A stretch of 64,000 nucleotides of DNA. Source: Paenibacillus sp. 1781tsa1 (GTDB lineage: Bacteria; Bacillota; Bacilli; Paenibacillales; Paenibacillaceae). The notes under the pieces are model-generated. The model made no database searches and had not been told where the DNA came from. It worked only from the letters and a program-made list of their open reading frames with translations. The stretch is taken from assembly GCF_024159265.1 (NCBI RefSeq), contig NZ_JAMYWY010000001.1, positions 4,836,001 through 4,900,000 on the forward strand. Reading direction: 5' to 3'. The position numbers and the translations under genes were made by a program. This document shows, piece after piece, positions 1 to 8,773 of the stretch (its first letter is position 1; every line of letters begins with the position of its first letter).

Positions 1-1188
1 CTTCCGGGATACCATTTCATAGCTGCTACGCGCCTTGATTTTAGCCCAATCTTCACTGTTCATGTACTTGATCAGTTCCCACGCATCATCCGGGTTCTGA
101 GCCGCACTATTGATCGCCATGAGATTGCTCAGGTAGATGCTACCTCCAATTTCAGGAGCTTCCGGGTGAACTGGAGGTGTTACGACATCCCAATCCACTT
201 TCGTAAAGTCTTTCATTTTATCCGCATTTTTATTGGCATCAATTAATTGATTAATATAGCTGTAATCACCAATAGCCATGGCTGCCTTGCCGCTCAGGAA
301 TAGGTCACCCTGTATTGGATCATAACGTCCGCTCGGATTCTGATCCTGCGGTTCGTCGCCTTTAGGGATAACTTTGTCAATGGCCAGTTTGCTGATGGTG
401 CTCCACACTTTCTCCCATTGAGGAGAATCTACGGTCATCTTCTCTGCTTTGTCATCAAACGTCTTCAGCTGCAACGCGCTGTAGTACTGCTGCATGGAGT
501 AGTACGGCGAACCACCCTGATATGTCGTGAAGGTAAAACCAAATACGTGATCTTTACCCTCGCCTTTAGTAAGTCGGGTACCCAGATTGAAAATATCGTC
601 CCAAGTCATATTGTCCGTTGGCGGTTCCACGCCTGCTTTTTCAAACATGCCTTTGTTATAGAACAAAGCCGAAGATGAGAACGTTGGTGTCAATGCATAG
701 ATGCTCTGATCCCCCAGATCTTTGATACCCTCCAGCACACTAGGAACAATGTCTGTCGTATCAAACTTGTCTTCTTGCATTAATGGGTCCAACTGCTTCA
801 CCAGATTCTCCTGAATTAATGATTTGACTGTAGAGGTATCTGCCACGATGACGTCAACCGGGTTATCGCCAGTCATAATCTTCTTCAGACTTTCCATCGT
901 ATCCGGAACTTCCTGCTGTTCTTCAGTGTTGCCATACCCATACATGCTGCTCTGATCAACGGCAGCTACAATCTCAATGGCTACATTGGGATGGGTCAGC
1001 TCAAAAGCATCAGTAAATTGTTGACGGAAATAACTGTCGTCTTGCCCTCCCCACATGGTAGCCACACGTAATACACGTTGCTCTGTATCCTTCGCCTCAC
1101 TCGCCGTACAGCCAGCAATCAGCGGCAATGCTAGTGTTGCAGTAGCCATGACAGCCAGCACACGTTTTCCCCACAACCTGTTCTTCAT
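1..1188 (-). CDS. Extracellular solute-binding lipoprotein (family 1), 3' end outside window
   Basis: The frame stays open from an ATG at 1188 to the window edge (396 codons), so the C-terminus is missing. A basic start, a hydrophobic stretch and a lipobox ending LIAGC near residue 25 mark a secreted lipoprotein. The mature part reads like sugar-type ABC solute-binding proteins: a VLRVATMWGG start, a periplasmic-binding fold pattern, a segment LFYNKGMFEKAGVEPP and a late AWELIKYMN motif typical of the family. A GAGGGGGA ribosome binding site lies upstream of the start. It begins only 21 bases after the ABC ATPase gene at 1210-2073 and points the same way, so it is probably co-transcribed. Such proteins normally accompany two MalF/MalG-type permeases, which are not seen here; they could lie beyond the edge. 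Ligand unknown; family assignment firm. Confidence 0.85.
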   Translation of the reverse strand, partial: MKNRLWGKRVLAVMATATLALPLIAGCTASEAKDTEQRVLRVATMWGGQDDSYFRQQFTDAFELTHPNVAIEIVAAVDQSSMYGYGNTEEQQEVPDTMESLKKIMTGDNPVDVIVADTSTVKSLIQENLVKQLDPLMQEDKFDTTDIVPSVLEGIKDLGDQSIYALTPTFSSSALFYNKGMFEKAGVEPPTDNMTWDDIFNLGTRLTKGEGKDHVFGFTFTTYQGGSPYYSMQQYYSALQLKTFDDKAEKMTVDSPQWEKVWSTISKLAIDKVIPKGDEPQDQNPSGRYDPIQGDLFLSGKAAMAIGDYSYINQLIDANKNADKMKDFTKVDWDVVTPPVHPEAPEIGGSIYLSNLMAINSAAQNPDDAWELIKYMNSEDWAKIKARSSYEMVSRK

Positions 1189-1209
1189 CTCCCAATTCCC
1201 CCTCATGAA

Positions 1210-2073
1210 TTATCTTGGCGGTGTAATGACAATGCGTTCACCGTCAAATTCCAATGTAGCCCGGTTATCAATGGATAAGGCCTCCAGATACTCTTTTGGC
1301 ACCTGAAGCCGCCCTGCACGGTCAATAATGACGAATGCTTCGTGAATGTCCGGCATACCCGCTTCGGATAAGCTATGCTCATCGTCCAAATTTGGGTTGC
1401 GCTTCACAAACTCGGTACTGGTCAAGCCGTCCCGGATCGCAACGATCCGGTCCACCTTGCCAGCTAACGTCAAGTCATGGGTAACGATGACAATCGTAAC
1501 GCCGAGTTCCTTGTTCATTCTTCGGAAAATGCCCATGATTGTATCACATGTCTCGGAATCGACCGAACCAGTTGGTTCATCTGCAAGCAGAATTTTGGGA
1601 CGATTGGATAAGGAGATCGCAATCGCTACCCGTTGCTGCTCTCCTCCGGACAATTGATGCAATTTGTTATTCATCCGATCCTTAAGTCCTACCCATTCGA
1701 GCAATTGTTTCGCGTAAGCACGATCACGCTTGCCTCCCAGAATCATGGGCGTCTCCACATTTTCCAGTGCAGTGAGATAAGGCAGCAAGTTACGACCGTT
1801 ATTTTGCCAGATAAAACCTACCGTATGACGTTTGTATTCGACCAATTGGGCATCTGTCATCTTCAGCAAATCCCAGTCTCCCACAACAGCCGTACCCGCC
1901 GTAGGACGATCAAGTCCACCCAGAATATTCAGCAGTGTGGATTTACCGCTACCGCTGTTACCGATGATGGCCATCATTTCACCTTGATTGACAGTCAGGT
2001 TGAGACCCTGAAGGGCAACGACTTCCACATCGCTGGATTTAAAAATTTTGACAAGTCCTTCGCATTGGATCAC
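1210..2073 (-). CDS. ABC transporter ATP-binding protein with AbrB-like C-terminal tail
   Basis: A 287-residue ATPase of the MacB/LolD type that should power the FtsX-like permease encoded just upstream (2 bases separate the genes). Walker A is GNSGSGKS at residues 38-45, the signature is LSGGEQQR near 142, Walker B is ILLADEPTGS, followed by an H-loop in IVTHD. The ATPase core ends near residue 225. The last 40 residues are not part of a standard ATPase: they read IDRAGRLQVPKEYLE followed by a short strand pattern, closely resembling the swapped-hairpin SpoVT/AbrB fold. The tail may bind DNA, dimerise, or simply cap the domain; this is inference. It is the second ATPase in this operon (the other is at 6072-7019). 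Confidence 0.9.
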   Translation of the reverse strand: MIQCEGLVKIFKSSDVEVVALQGLNLTVNQGEMMAIIGNSGSGKSTLLNILGGLDRPTAGTAVVGDWDLLKMTDAQLVEYKRHTVGFIWQNNGRNLLPYLTALENVETPMILGGKRDRAYAKQLLEWVGLKDRMNNKLHQLSGGEQQRVAIAISLSNRPKILLADEPTGSVDSETCDTIMGIFRRMNKELGVTIVIVTHDLTLAGKVDRIVAIRDGLTSTEFVKRNPNLDDEHSLSEAGMPDIHEAFVIIDRAGRLQVPKEYLEALSIDNRATLEFDGERIVITPPR

Positions 2074-2075
2074 GT

Positions 2076-5000
2076 TTACCTCTCCTCTCCCATTTTGACC
2101 GCCTGGTGAACCCGCAGTCTGCGAATCTGCCAGAGCAACATCGTTGCACCAATGACGAGCATCACCACAGTAACCCCATACAGTTGCAACATATCCTGCT
2201 GCTCAAAGACAATCCGGAACGGAGGTACCTGAGCAGATACATTATCCGTTGTTTGCAGGAATGGCAGGAATAAACGACTGGATACCTGACCAATCCCAAT
2301 ACCTAACAAGATCGATAGCCCCGCTGTGAATACCTGCTCCAACAGCAGCATGCCGCTCAGTTGCGCCCGAGATAATCCCATGGCACGTAATACACCGAAC
2401 TGCACAACACGTCCGGACAGGTTGAAGAACCAGTACAGCACGTATCCGATCAACGAGATAATCACCGATACCAGGAAACCAAGGCTTAGAATTCCGAATA
2501 CGCCACCTCGTGATGGGTGTTTACCCTGTGATACCAATTCGGTGCGTACGTCACGCACAGAAGATAACTCAATACCTTCTGCTGCAAGTTTCTCCATTAA
2601 TGGAGCTACTTTGGCATCCGGTTCCATTTTCAGCCATACCTCATAAGGAATTAGAGGCACCTGATCATAGATATAATCCAGATTGGCCACGAAGAATGGC
2701 ATCTGATCCGGATACTGGGACGGCCAGTAAGGAATGATTCCGAAGACTACGAATTCAATCGCCTGTCCCTGTACACCCATCGAGACGAGATCTCCCGTTT
2801 TAAGTTTGAACTTGTCAGCAAATTTGGAAGAGATCAATACAGCCCCTTCATATTTACCAAGCAAGTCCAGGTACTTGTAGGGATGTGCAGGGAATAGATC
2901 GTTGCGGAACCAAGCCACTTGAGCGAAGTCTACATTATCAATTCCAACCAGCATCCCCTGTCCGCCCGATTTACCAGAGACGATAATATTGCCTTTGGTC
3001 TGCAGTACTCTTGCTGCATGTTCGACACCATCTAATCTGCGGAACACTTCGAATGGAGGTTCGGAGTAGATGACTTTGGATGGCTGCGAGGAACCACCGC
3101 CACCACCTGGTGCACCTCCACCTCCATTACCTCCGCCAGAAGCACCACCCCCGGCAGAACCTCCTCCTGCATTGCCAACACCTTGTTGACCTCCACCCGT
3201 ACCGCCATTCTGTCCGGAACCACCGGGTTTAACCTCAGGTGTTCCTTCCCACACCGTCTGCATAATCACATCAGAACCATAACGGTACAAGGTACGCTCA
3301 GTGGAATTCAGATCAATTGTCCGAGCCGCAGCCGAGTTGTACACCCCAAGTCCCAGTGTCAGTACAAGGAGGATCATCAGCGGATAATAGGAAGAAGATG
3401 AACGCGATAACTGTGTTAATGTCAGATACAACGGGACCGGGAGCAACTTGCGACCGATCAGCTGAATAAGCTTCAATATCCACGGGAACAAGCGCAGGAA
3501 GAATAGTCCGAGCGCAAAGATCGCGAGTGCGGGTACAAAGAACAGAAACGGCTGTACCTGCAACTGATCGGTTGTCATTCCCGTCTGGAAGGTCAACATC
3601 TGCCGTTCATAGAACAGGTAGTATCCATATCCAGCCAGACCCAGTAACACAACATCCAGGAACCAGCGTTGCCATATTGGAGCACGGTCTGTACGTGCTT
3701 GCCGCCGTTTGGCAGAGACAATGGTTGCCCGTGCATAGGTTACCGCAGGGATAAGTGATGCGATGATCGCAACAAGGACCGCTGCTACGCCTAAAAGAAT
3801 GGCTTCTTTGGATACGCCAATCGGAATCGACTTCCGATCAACAAAGGATAGGAATCCACTCGCTGAACCAATACTCTTGGCCATAAAATAACCGAGCAAC
3901 GGCCCGATAATTAGCGCAATAGCGCCCAAAAATATACCTTCAAGCAGGTAGAGAGAGAAGATCTGCCGAGCTGAAGCTCCACGGCTGCGCAATACCGCAA
4001 TATCACTCTCTTGCTTCTGTAATGACTGTCTGGCGTTCATTGCGATAAAATAAAAGACCATCGCAATCATCGGTGCTGCCAAGGTAAACAACATGGTCTG
4101 CAATTGCAGACTCTGACTGCGGAACTGCTTGAGCAAATCACCGAAGGTAATGTCCACTTTTGTATCTTTCAGCCGCTGATACAGTTCGATATCCAGCCTC
4201 TCCAGCATGGAGGTCAGACCTGATAACTGGCTGGTTTGAATTTCCTTCAGATCAAAGGCATAATACCAACGTGAATTTTGAAGTGGAATGCCTTTTTCTT
4301 TCAGTAAAACATCATTAAAAACCGATTCATCCACATAAAGTCCATTCATCATGCCGTCAAATCCTTGTACCCAGTACGGACTGTTTGGATCATCTGCCTT
4401 GAAGGACCCTGTAATCTTCACACGCAACGTGATATCAAGACCGCTATACACCGGATATTCCAGAATATCGCCGATATGCAGATCGTTACGGTACATGCCT
4501 TCTTCCAACATGACTGCCTCGATAATATCGTCCTTGACCTGGTTGCCAGGTTTCACTCCGGCAGAGTAATTCACCTGTGCATCCAGTCCACTCATCGTGC
4601 CCATACTCATACTGCGCACCCGGCTGGCGTCCACTTTGGTTGGATCTTCAGGGCTCACCTCTGTGCTGCGTATAGATCTGGAATTCACATACGTATGAAA
4701 AGGAAAACCGATTTCGCGAGGGACATCCTCACGAATATAACGATCTACTTCGTCCAGACCCCTTGTGTCTGTCTTCACACCACCAGGTGCCTGATAACTC
4801 ATTAGCAACGAACCTGCTGGCAATCCTTCACTGTTATCCTGTAGCGTCTGCGCGACGACCCGTTTCAACGCACCATCGGCATACATTGGAATACTGACGG
4901 TGAACGCAACCGCCACAATCAATCCGATCAGTGTGCTAAAGGTCATCCAGCGCGTGTTCCACATTTTGCGGAACAGCAGCCGAAGCAATGGCAGCCCCAT
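2076..5000 (-). CDS. FtsX-family ABC transporter permease, 974 residues
   Basis: A large permease with an N-terminal membrane segment, a long extracytoplasmic MacB-type domain (about residues 40-290), a first FtsX core with several membrane segments and a QKQESDIAVLRSRGAS motif, further central membrane segments, a second outside domain, and a C-terminal FtsX core containing VLRAMGLSRAQLSGM. This is the duplicated architecture of LolC/MacB-like or bacitracin-exporter-like permeases, which move lipids, peptides or drugs out of the membrane rather than across it. Between about residues 590 and 638 it carries an almost pure Gly/Ser/Asn linker. Its ATG shares one base with the stop of the adaptor gene (TAATG), so translation is coupled. 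Substrate cannot be read from the sequence. Confidence 0.9.
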   Translation of the reverse strand: MGLPLLRLLFRKMWNTRWMTFSTLIGLIVAVAFTVSIPMYADGALKRVVAQTLQDNSEGLPAGSLLMSYQAPGGVKTDTRGLDEVDRYIREDVPREIGFPFHTYVNSRSIRSTEVSPEDPTKVDASRVRSMSMGTMSGLDAQVNYSAGVKPGNQVKDDIIEAVMLEEGMYRNDLHIGDILEYPVYSGLDITLRVKITGSFKADDPNSPYWVQGFDGMMNGLYVDESVFNDVLLKEKGIPLQNSRWYYAFDLKEIQTSQLSGLTSMLERLDIELYQRLKDTKVDITFGDLLKQFRSQSLQLQTMLFTLAAPMIAMVFYFIAMNARQSLQKQESDIAVLRSRGASARQIFSLYLLEGIFLGAIALIIGPLLGYFMAKSIGSASGFLSFVDRKSIPIGVSKEAILLGVAAVLVAIIASLIPAVTYARATIVSAKRRQARTDRAPIWQRWFLDVVLLGLAGYGYYLFYERQMLTFQTGMTTDQLQVQPFLFFVPALAIFALGLFFLRLFPWILKLIQLIGRKLLPVPLYLTLTQLSRSSSSYYPLMILLVLTLGLGVYNSAAARTIDLNSTERTLYRYGSDVIMQTVWEGTPEVKPGGSGQNGGTGGGQQGVGNAGGGSAGGGASGGGNGGGGAPGGGGGSSQPSKVIYSEPPFEVFRRLDGVEHAARVLQTKGNIIVSGKSGGQGMLVGIDNVDFAQVAWFRNDLFPAHPYKYLDLLGKYEGAVLISSKFADKFKLKTGDLVSMGVQGQAIEFVVFGIIPYWPSQYPDQMPFFVANLDYIYDQVPLIPYEVWLKMEPDAKVAPLMEKLAAEGIELSSVRDVRTELVSQGKHPSRGGVFGILSLGFLVSVIISLIGYVLYWFFNLSGRVVQFGVLRAMGLSRAQLSGMLLLEQVFTAGLSILLGIGIGQVSSRLFLPFLQTTDNVSAQVPPFRIVFEQQDMLQLYGVTVVMLVIGATMLLWQIRRLRVHQAVKMGEER

Positions 5001-6109
5001 TAGCGTCCCACTACTTTCTCGCCTACGGTCAGACCTTTCAGAATCTCGACATCTGTCGACGTCTGCTGGCCAACTTCAACGTCCACTTCACGCTTGCTGC
5101 CATCACTCTCTACGACTTGTACGTACGTTCTTGAACCAATGGAGCGTAAAGCAGATACAGGAATCACAATCGCGTTCTCGGTACGCTGCGTTACAATCGA
5201 GACCGATAGTGGTGTGCCACGTTCCACGCCTTTTGGCATTTTTGCAAGTGTAACGATAACATACTTATCCAGTGTTTCCTTGGTTGGAGGCGTCCCGCCT
5301 TCCCCCGTTCCTTCGCCACTGCCGCTTCCCGATGCTTCAGCCAGAGGCATGACTTTAATTTTGCCAGCGACTTTACCGGCTCCATTAATATCCACTTCTG
5401 CCTTCATACCGGCTGAGAACTTCTCCAGATCTTCCTTGGCAAAGGTAGCTGCCACAACCAGATTCGATGTATCCGCAATCGTAGCAATCGGATCATACGC
5501 TTTCACGGCTGCGCCCTTCTCTACCTGCACAGCAATTACAGTGCCTCCAAACGGAGCAGTCAACGTGGCTTTTCCTAGTTGTTCCTCCAGATCAGCGAGT
5601 TCCTGGCGCAGTTCTTCAAAAGCAATCGTTGCTTCTTCGAACTCCACCGGGTCCATCTCATCCTTCTTGCGGAGTGTTTCCTTCATTTGAACTTCGGATT
5701 TGCGAATAGCCAGTTTCTTGCCACGGATCTCCTTCTCCACACTCTCCACATCGAGGACAGCAAGAAGTTGACCCTTTTTCACTTTATCCCCTGGTTTAAC
5801 ATTTAACTCTTTGACATGCATGCCATCGAGCGTGAAGTACACCTTCTCTTCCCGCTGACTCATCATCTTGCCGCTGCCACTTACTCTTTTCTCCAGCGTT
5901 TCTGTCCGGACTTCATATTCCGGTTTCTTGGAGATGGTTGGTGGTGTAATTGGCGGAAGCACTTCTTCCTCTGTTTCTGACGGCAGCAATGAGCAGCCAG
6001 ACATTGTTGCAACCATTATCGCACCAAGTACAATAAGTGCTGCGCGTTTCCCCCTCTTCGGAGCGGCCTCTTTACTTGATAAATCTGCCGTCCGCCATTT
6101 CATAAACAT
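5000..6109 (-). CDS. Membrane-fusion (HlyD/MacA-like) lipoprotein adaptor subunit
   Basis: About 369 residues. A basic N-terminus, one hydrophobic segment and a lipobox MSGC near residue 40 predict a lipoprotein outside the membrane. Then come a first lipoyl half (GDKVKKGQLLAVLD), a coiled-coil hairpin (roughly 125-180), the second lipoyl half (TLTAPFGGTVIAVQVEKGA), a beta-barrel and a C-terminal domain. A short GSGSGEGTGEGG loop interrupts the barrel. A longer frame starts at a TTG at 6118, but GGAGG at 6119-6123 touches that codon and lies 9 bases from the ATG at 6109, so 6109 is chosen. It overlaps the upstream ATPase gene by 38 bases. With the FtsX permease it forms a MacAB-like module in a Gram-positive cell. 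Confidence 0.88.
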   Translation of the reverse strand: MFMKWRTADLSSKEAAPKRGKRAALIVLGAIMVATMSGCSLLPSETEEEVLPPITPPTISKKPEYEVRTETLEKRVSGSGKMMSQREEKVYFTLDGMHVKELNVKPGDKVKKGQLLAVLDVESVEKEIRGKKLAIRKSEVQMKETLRKKDEMDPVEFEEATIAFEELRQELADLEEQLGKATLTAPFGGTVIAVQVEKGAAVKAYDPIATIADTSNLVVAATFAKEDLEKFSAGMKAEVDINGAGKVAGKIKVMPLAEASGSGSGEGTGEGGTPPTKETLDKYVIVTLAKMPKGVERGTPLSVSIVTQRTENAIVIPVSALRSIGSRTYVQVVESDGSKREVDVEVGQQTSTDVEILKGLTVGEKVVGR

Positions 6110-7019
6110 GGTCCGCAACCTCCAAAATTGTAGGATCGTGTGTAGTCATACATATCGTTACTTGTTCTACTTCAATAATATTGCGGAATACGGCCATGAC
6201 CTGAGCGCCCATTTTGGAATCCAGTTCGGCTGTAGGCTCATCCGCAAGCAACAATCTGGGTCTGTGGGCAATAGCCTTGGCTATAGCTACCCGCTGTTGC
6301 TCTCCCCCGGACATCTCGAAAGGTCGGTGCTTCACCCGTTTGGATAGTCCAACCAGGTCCAGACAGTGCCCAACCCTGTCCTTCCACTCCGCTCGCGGAA
6401 CATCCGCCATTCGCAGCGACAGTTCTACATTTTCCCAAGCAGACAATAAGGGCATGAGTGCATATGCCTGAAAAATAAAACCGATCTCTTTGCGCCGCAA
6501 AGCGGTCCGCCGCTGGTCTCCCCAATCCTGAAGAGGCTGGCCGGAGAACAGAATGTCTCCACTTGAAGGCTGATCCAACCCACCGAGCATATTCAGTAGC
6601 GTTGTTTTGCCTGAGCCCGACCGCCCCTTCAGCATGACCAATTGTTGCGGATTCACTTCCATATCAATGCCTTTAAGCACATGGATGATACGACTGCCTG
6701 TCTGGAAACTGCGATGCACGTTACGCACCTCCAGTACAGGTCCATCATATGGAGGCAATATATCCTTCTTCGGTTTGATCTTCTTCGGGGGGTTATCAAC
6801 GGTATTGACAGCAGCTGCAGCCACTTCATCTGAAGCGATTTCAGTTTCAAGTACTGGAGATTCATTCGTCGGGTGATCGTGTTCATTGTTGTATGTATTT
6901 TCTCCCGAGACCGTTGATGCCTCCAGCTGCGCTTCCCCCTGTTGATTTTCATCGCCTGACTGGCTCTTGGCAGGTCTTTTTCTGAGAAATAAATTCTTCA
7001 TGCCAGCAATCACGCTCAT
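6072..7019 (-). CDS. ABC transporter ATP-binding protein with charged N-terminal extension
   Basis: 315 residues. Walker A GRSGSGKTT at 132-140, signature MSGGEQQRVAIAKA, Walker B LLLADEPTAELD and H-loop MTTHDP identify a MacB/LolD-type ATPase. The first 90 residues precede the ATPase fold and are low-complexity, rich in Glu, Asn, Pro and Lys, with no recognised domain; a second ATG at residue 7 lacks a ribosome binding site, so the extension looks genuine. It is the first gene of the operon ATPase, adaptor, permease, ATPase, solute-binding protein. Two unequal ATPase genes for one duplicated permease suggest a heterodimeric engine, or alternative engines; inference only. Confidence 0.88.
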   Translation of the reverse strand: MSVIAGMKNLFLRKRPAKSQSGDENQQGEAQLEASTVSGENTYNNEHDHPTNESPVLETEIASDEVAAAAVNTVDNPPKKIKPKKDILPPYDGPVLEVRNVHRSFQTGSRIIHVLKGIDMEVNPQQLVMLKGRSGSGKTTLLNMLGGLDQPSSGDILFSGQPLQDWGDQRRTALRRKEIGFIFQAYALMPLLSAWENVELSLRMADVPRAEWKDRVGHCLDLVGLSKRVKHRPFEMSGGEQQRVAIAKAIAHRPRLLLADEPTAELDSKMGAQVMAVFRNIIEVEQVTICMTTHDPTILEVADHVYEMADGRFIK

Positions 7020-7087
7020 CCTTTCTTGATATCCCGTTCACTTCTTCAAAAAACCTAAAATTAGAAATCTGTTCCAACCTACACTGA

Positions 7088-7093
7088 ATTATA
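7088..7093 (-). promoter_or_regulatory. Candidate -10 element of the MacAB-like operon
   Basis: A perfect TATAAT on the minus strand about 70 bases before the first ATPase gene. No good -35 hexamer sits 16-18 bases upstream, so the promoter may depend on an activator. The rest of 7020-7170 shows nothing else. Confidence 0.35.
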
Positions 7094-7170
7094 AACGACC
7101 GATCACAACTAAAAGTTACAAGCTTTTTACAACGGTAGTGGGAAAAAGTTAATATTTTGATGAACAAACG

Positions 7171-7197
7171 AAAAAAGCACCCCAATGTATGGGATGC
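7171..7197 (-). terminator. Intrinsic terminator after pyrE
   Basis: On the minus strand GCATCCCA and TGGGGTGC form an 8-pair stem (one G-U) with a TACAT loop, followed by TTTTTT. It lies about 95 bases after the pyrE stop and separates the pyr operon from the export operon. Confidence 0.75.
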
Positions 7198-7291
7198 CTC
7201 TTGCATATTCGATGGTTTTGCCGCTATGACGGCAATCATTACAATTTTGATACCGTTCATTCATGAACATTGTTTCGAGGTATCAATGATA

Positions 7292-7933
7292 TTATTTACC
7301 AAATGAAGAAGGATCTTCACGCCAGGATTTGAGCAATTCAAAATCGCTCTCCTGAATTGTCCCCTGAGCCAAAGCCACATCCATCAGCGCCGTATAATTG
7401 GACAACGTCTGAAGTGGAATTCCAGCATCTTCGAATGCTTTAACACCTTTATCCAGCTGATAGCTGAAGATGGCAAGCACGGCGAGCGGTGTTGCACCTG
7501 CTACGCGTACAGCTTCTGCTGCTTTGATCGAACTGCCACCTGTAGAGATCAGATCTTCAATGACAACTACTTTCTGTCCTTCGGCAATAAGACCTTCAAT
7601 CAAGTTCTCTTTGCCATGTCCTTTCGCTTTATCACGAATGTAGGCCATCGGCAGATTCAGCTTCTGAGCCACCCAGGCAGCATGCGGGATACCTGCGGTT
7701 GCCGTACCTGCAATGACTTCTGCGTCCGGGTATTGGTTCCGAATAATCGTTGCAAAGGCTTCAGCAATATCGTTACGAATCTCGGGATAAGACATCGTTA
7801 AGCGATTATCGCAGTATATTGGTGATTTGATGCCGGATGTCCATGTAAATGGCTGCTGCGGACGCAATGCCACGGCTTTGATTTTCAACAGTTGGGAAGC
7901 AATATGATTCGGAATCTCATTCAGTTCGATCAT
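7292..7933 (-). CDS. pyrE: Orotate phosphoribosyltransferase
   Basis: Joins orotate to PRPP to give orotidine 5'-phosphate, the fifth step of UMP synthesis. 213 residues, the usual length. The PRPP-binding signature VVVIEDLISTGGSS lies near residue 120, and the substrate loop with RDKAKGHGKEN precedes it. The start overlaps the pyrF stop by four bases (ATGA), so the two are translationally coupled; in this order the products act in consecutive steps. It is the last gene of the pyr operon, with a terminator about 95 bases downstream. Confidence 0.97.
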   Translation of the reverse strand: MIELNEIPNHIASQLLKIKAVALRPQQPFTWTSGIKSPIYCDNRLTMSYPEIRNDIAEAFATIIRNQYPDAEVIAGTATAGIPHAAWVAQKLNLPMAYIRDKAKGHGKENLIEGLIAEGQKVVVIEDLISTGGSSIKAAEAVRVAGATPLAVLAIFSYQLDKGVKAFEDAGIPLQTLSNYTALMDVALAQGTIQESDFELLKSWREDPSSFGK

Positions 7934-8670
7934 GCGTTCAACATCTCCTTCAAAATGGTTTCTGCCGCTTCTCGCGGATTGGGAGCGCCTGTAATCGGTC
8001 TGCCTACAACAATGTAATGGCTTCCTCTGGCGATGGCTTCACCCGGTGTCAAGACACGTGTCTGATCTCCCAGACCACTACCCGCTGGACGAATTCCTGG
8101 TGTAACGGTGTGAAAAGCACTGCCACACGCTGCCCGAATTGCGGGCACTTCAAGTGGAGAAGCAACAACCCCATCCAGTCCAGCCTCTTGGGCCAGCCCT
8201 GCATAACGGACCACAGCAGCTTCCACACTTCCCGGGATGCCAATCTCGTTATTCATCGTTTCCAGACTTGTACTGGTCAGTTGGGTGACTGCAATGATCT
8301 CGGGTCTTTGTAAGGAAGGATCAGCGGCTATAGCTGCCTCAGCACCTTCACGTGCAGCACGCATCATGAGGGCTCCACCCGCTGCGTGCACATTGAACAT
8401 GTCTACCCCAAGACGCGTGATACTCTCAGCACCGCCACGAACGGTATTCGGAATATCATGCATTTTCACATCCAGAAAAACGGAGTAGCCTTTGGATTTC
8501 AGCTCCCGAATAAAGTCCGGTCCTGCTGCATAGAACAGCTGCATGCCCACCTTCAGATAGCAGGGAATGCCTTCAAGAGCTTGTACCAATTCTTGAGCTT
8601 CTTCCGCTCCAGGGTAATCCAGTGCCACCATCAGACGGCCAGCCATTTCATTGAAATTCGTGTGATTCAT
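7930..8670 (-). CDS. pyrF: Orotidine 5'-phosphate decarboxylase
   Basis: Decarboxylates OMP to UMP, the last step of the pathway. The catalytic Lys-Asp array is visible in FLDVKMHDIPNT, and the phosphate-binding end reads TPGIRPAG then YIVVGRPIT. A frame beginning at 8697 would add nine residues, but the strong GGAGGGG at about 8680-8686 sits nine bases before the ATG at 8670, and MNHTNFNEM is the more typical start; this gives 246 residues. It follows carB directly, without the pyrK and pyrD genes that separate these two in Bacillus subtilis. Confidence 0.96.
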   Translation of the reverse strand: MNHTNFNEMAGRLMVALDYPGAEEAQELVQALEGIPCYLKVGMQLFYAAGPDFIRELKSKGYSVFLDVKMHDIPNTVRGGAESITRLGVDMFNVHAAGGALMMRAAREGAEAAIAADPSLQRPEIIAVTQLTSTSLETMNNEIGIPGSVEAAVVRYAGLAQEAGLDGVVASPLEVPAIRAACGSAFHTVTPGIRPAGSGLGDQTRVLTPGEAIARGSHYIVVGRPITGAPNPREAAETILKEMLNA

Positions 8671-8720
8671 CACCAGCGCTCCCCTCCACTTGCTCATTTT
8701 TTCCGTTTTTGCCCGATATA

Positions 8721-8759
8721 AAGGACATCCCGCCAGCCCGCAGGCTGACTGATGTCCTT
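8721..8759 (-). other. Hairpin between carB and pyrF
   Basis: AAGGACATC (8751-8759, read on minus) pairs perfectly with GATGTCCTT (8721-8729), and an inner CAGCC/GGCTG stem nests inside. No T run follows, so it is unlikely to terminate; it could stabilise or mark processing of the mRNA between carB and pyrF. Confidence 0.5.
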
Positions 8760-8773
8760 CATCAGAGACTTAT

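Noticed and set aside
6949..7260. Small minus-strand frame across the export operon promoter and pyr terminator
   Set aside because: It runs through a terminator and a TATAAT element and overlaps the ATPase start in another frame.
8721..8759. Transcription terminator between carB and pyrF
   Set aside because: The stem is good but no T run follows on the transcribed strand, and ending transcription there would isolate pyrF-pyrE.
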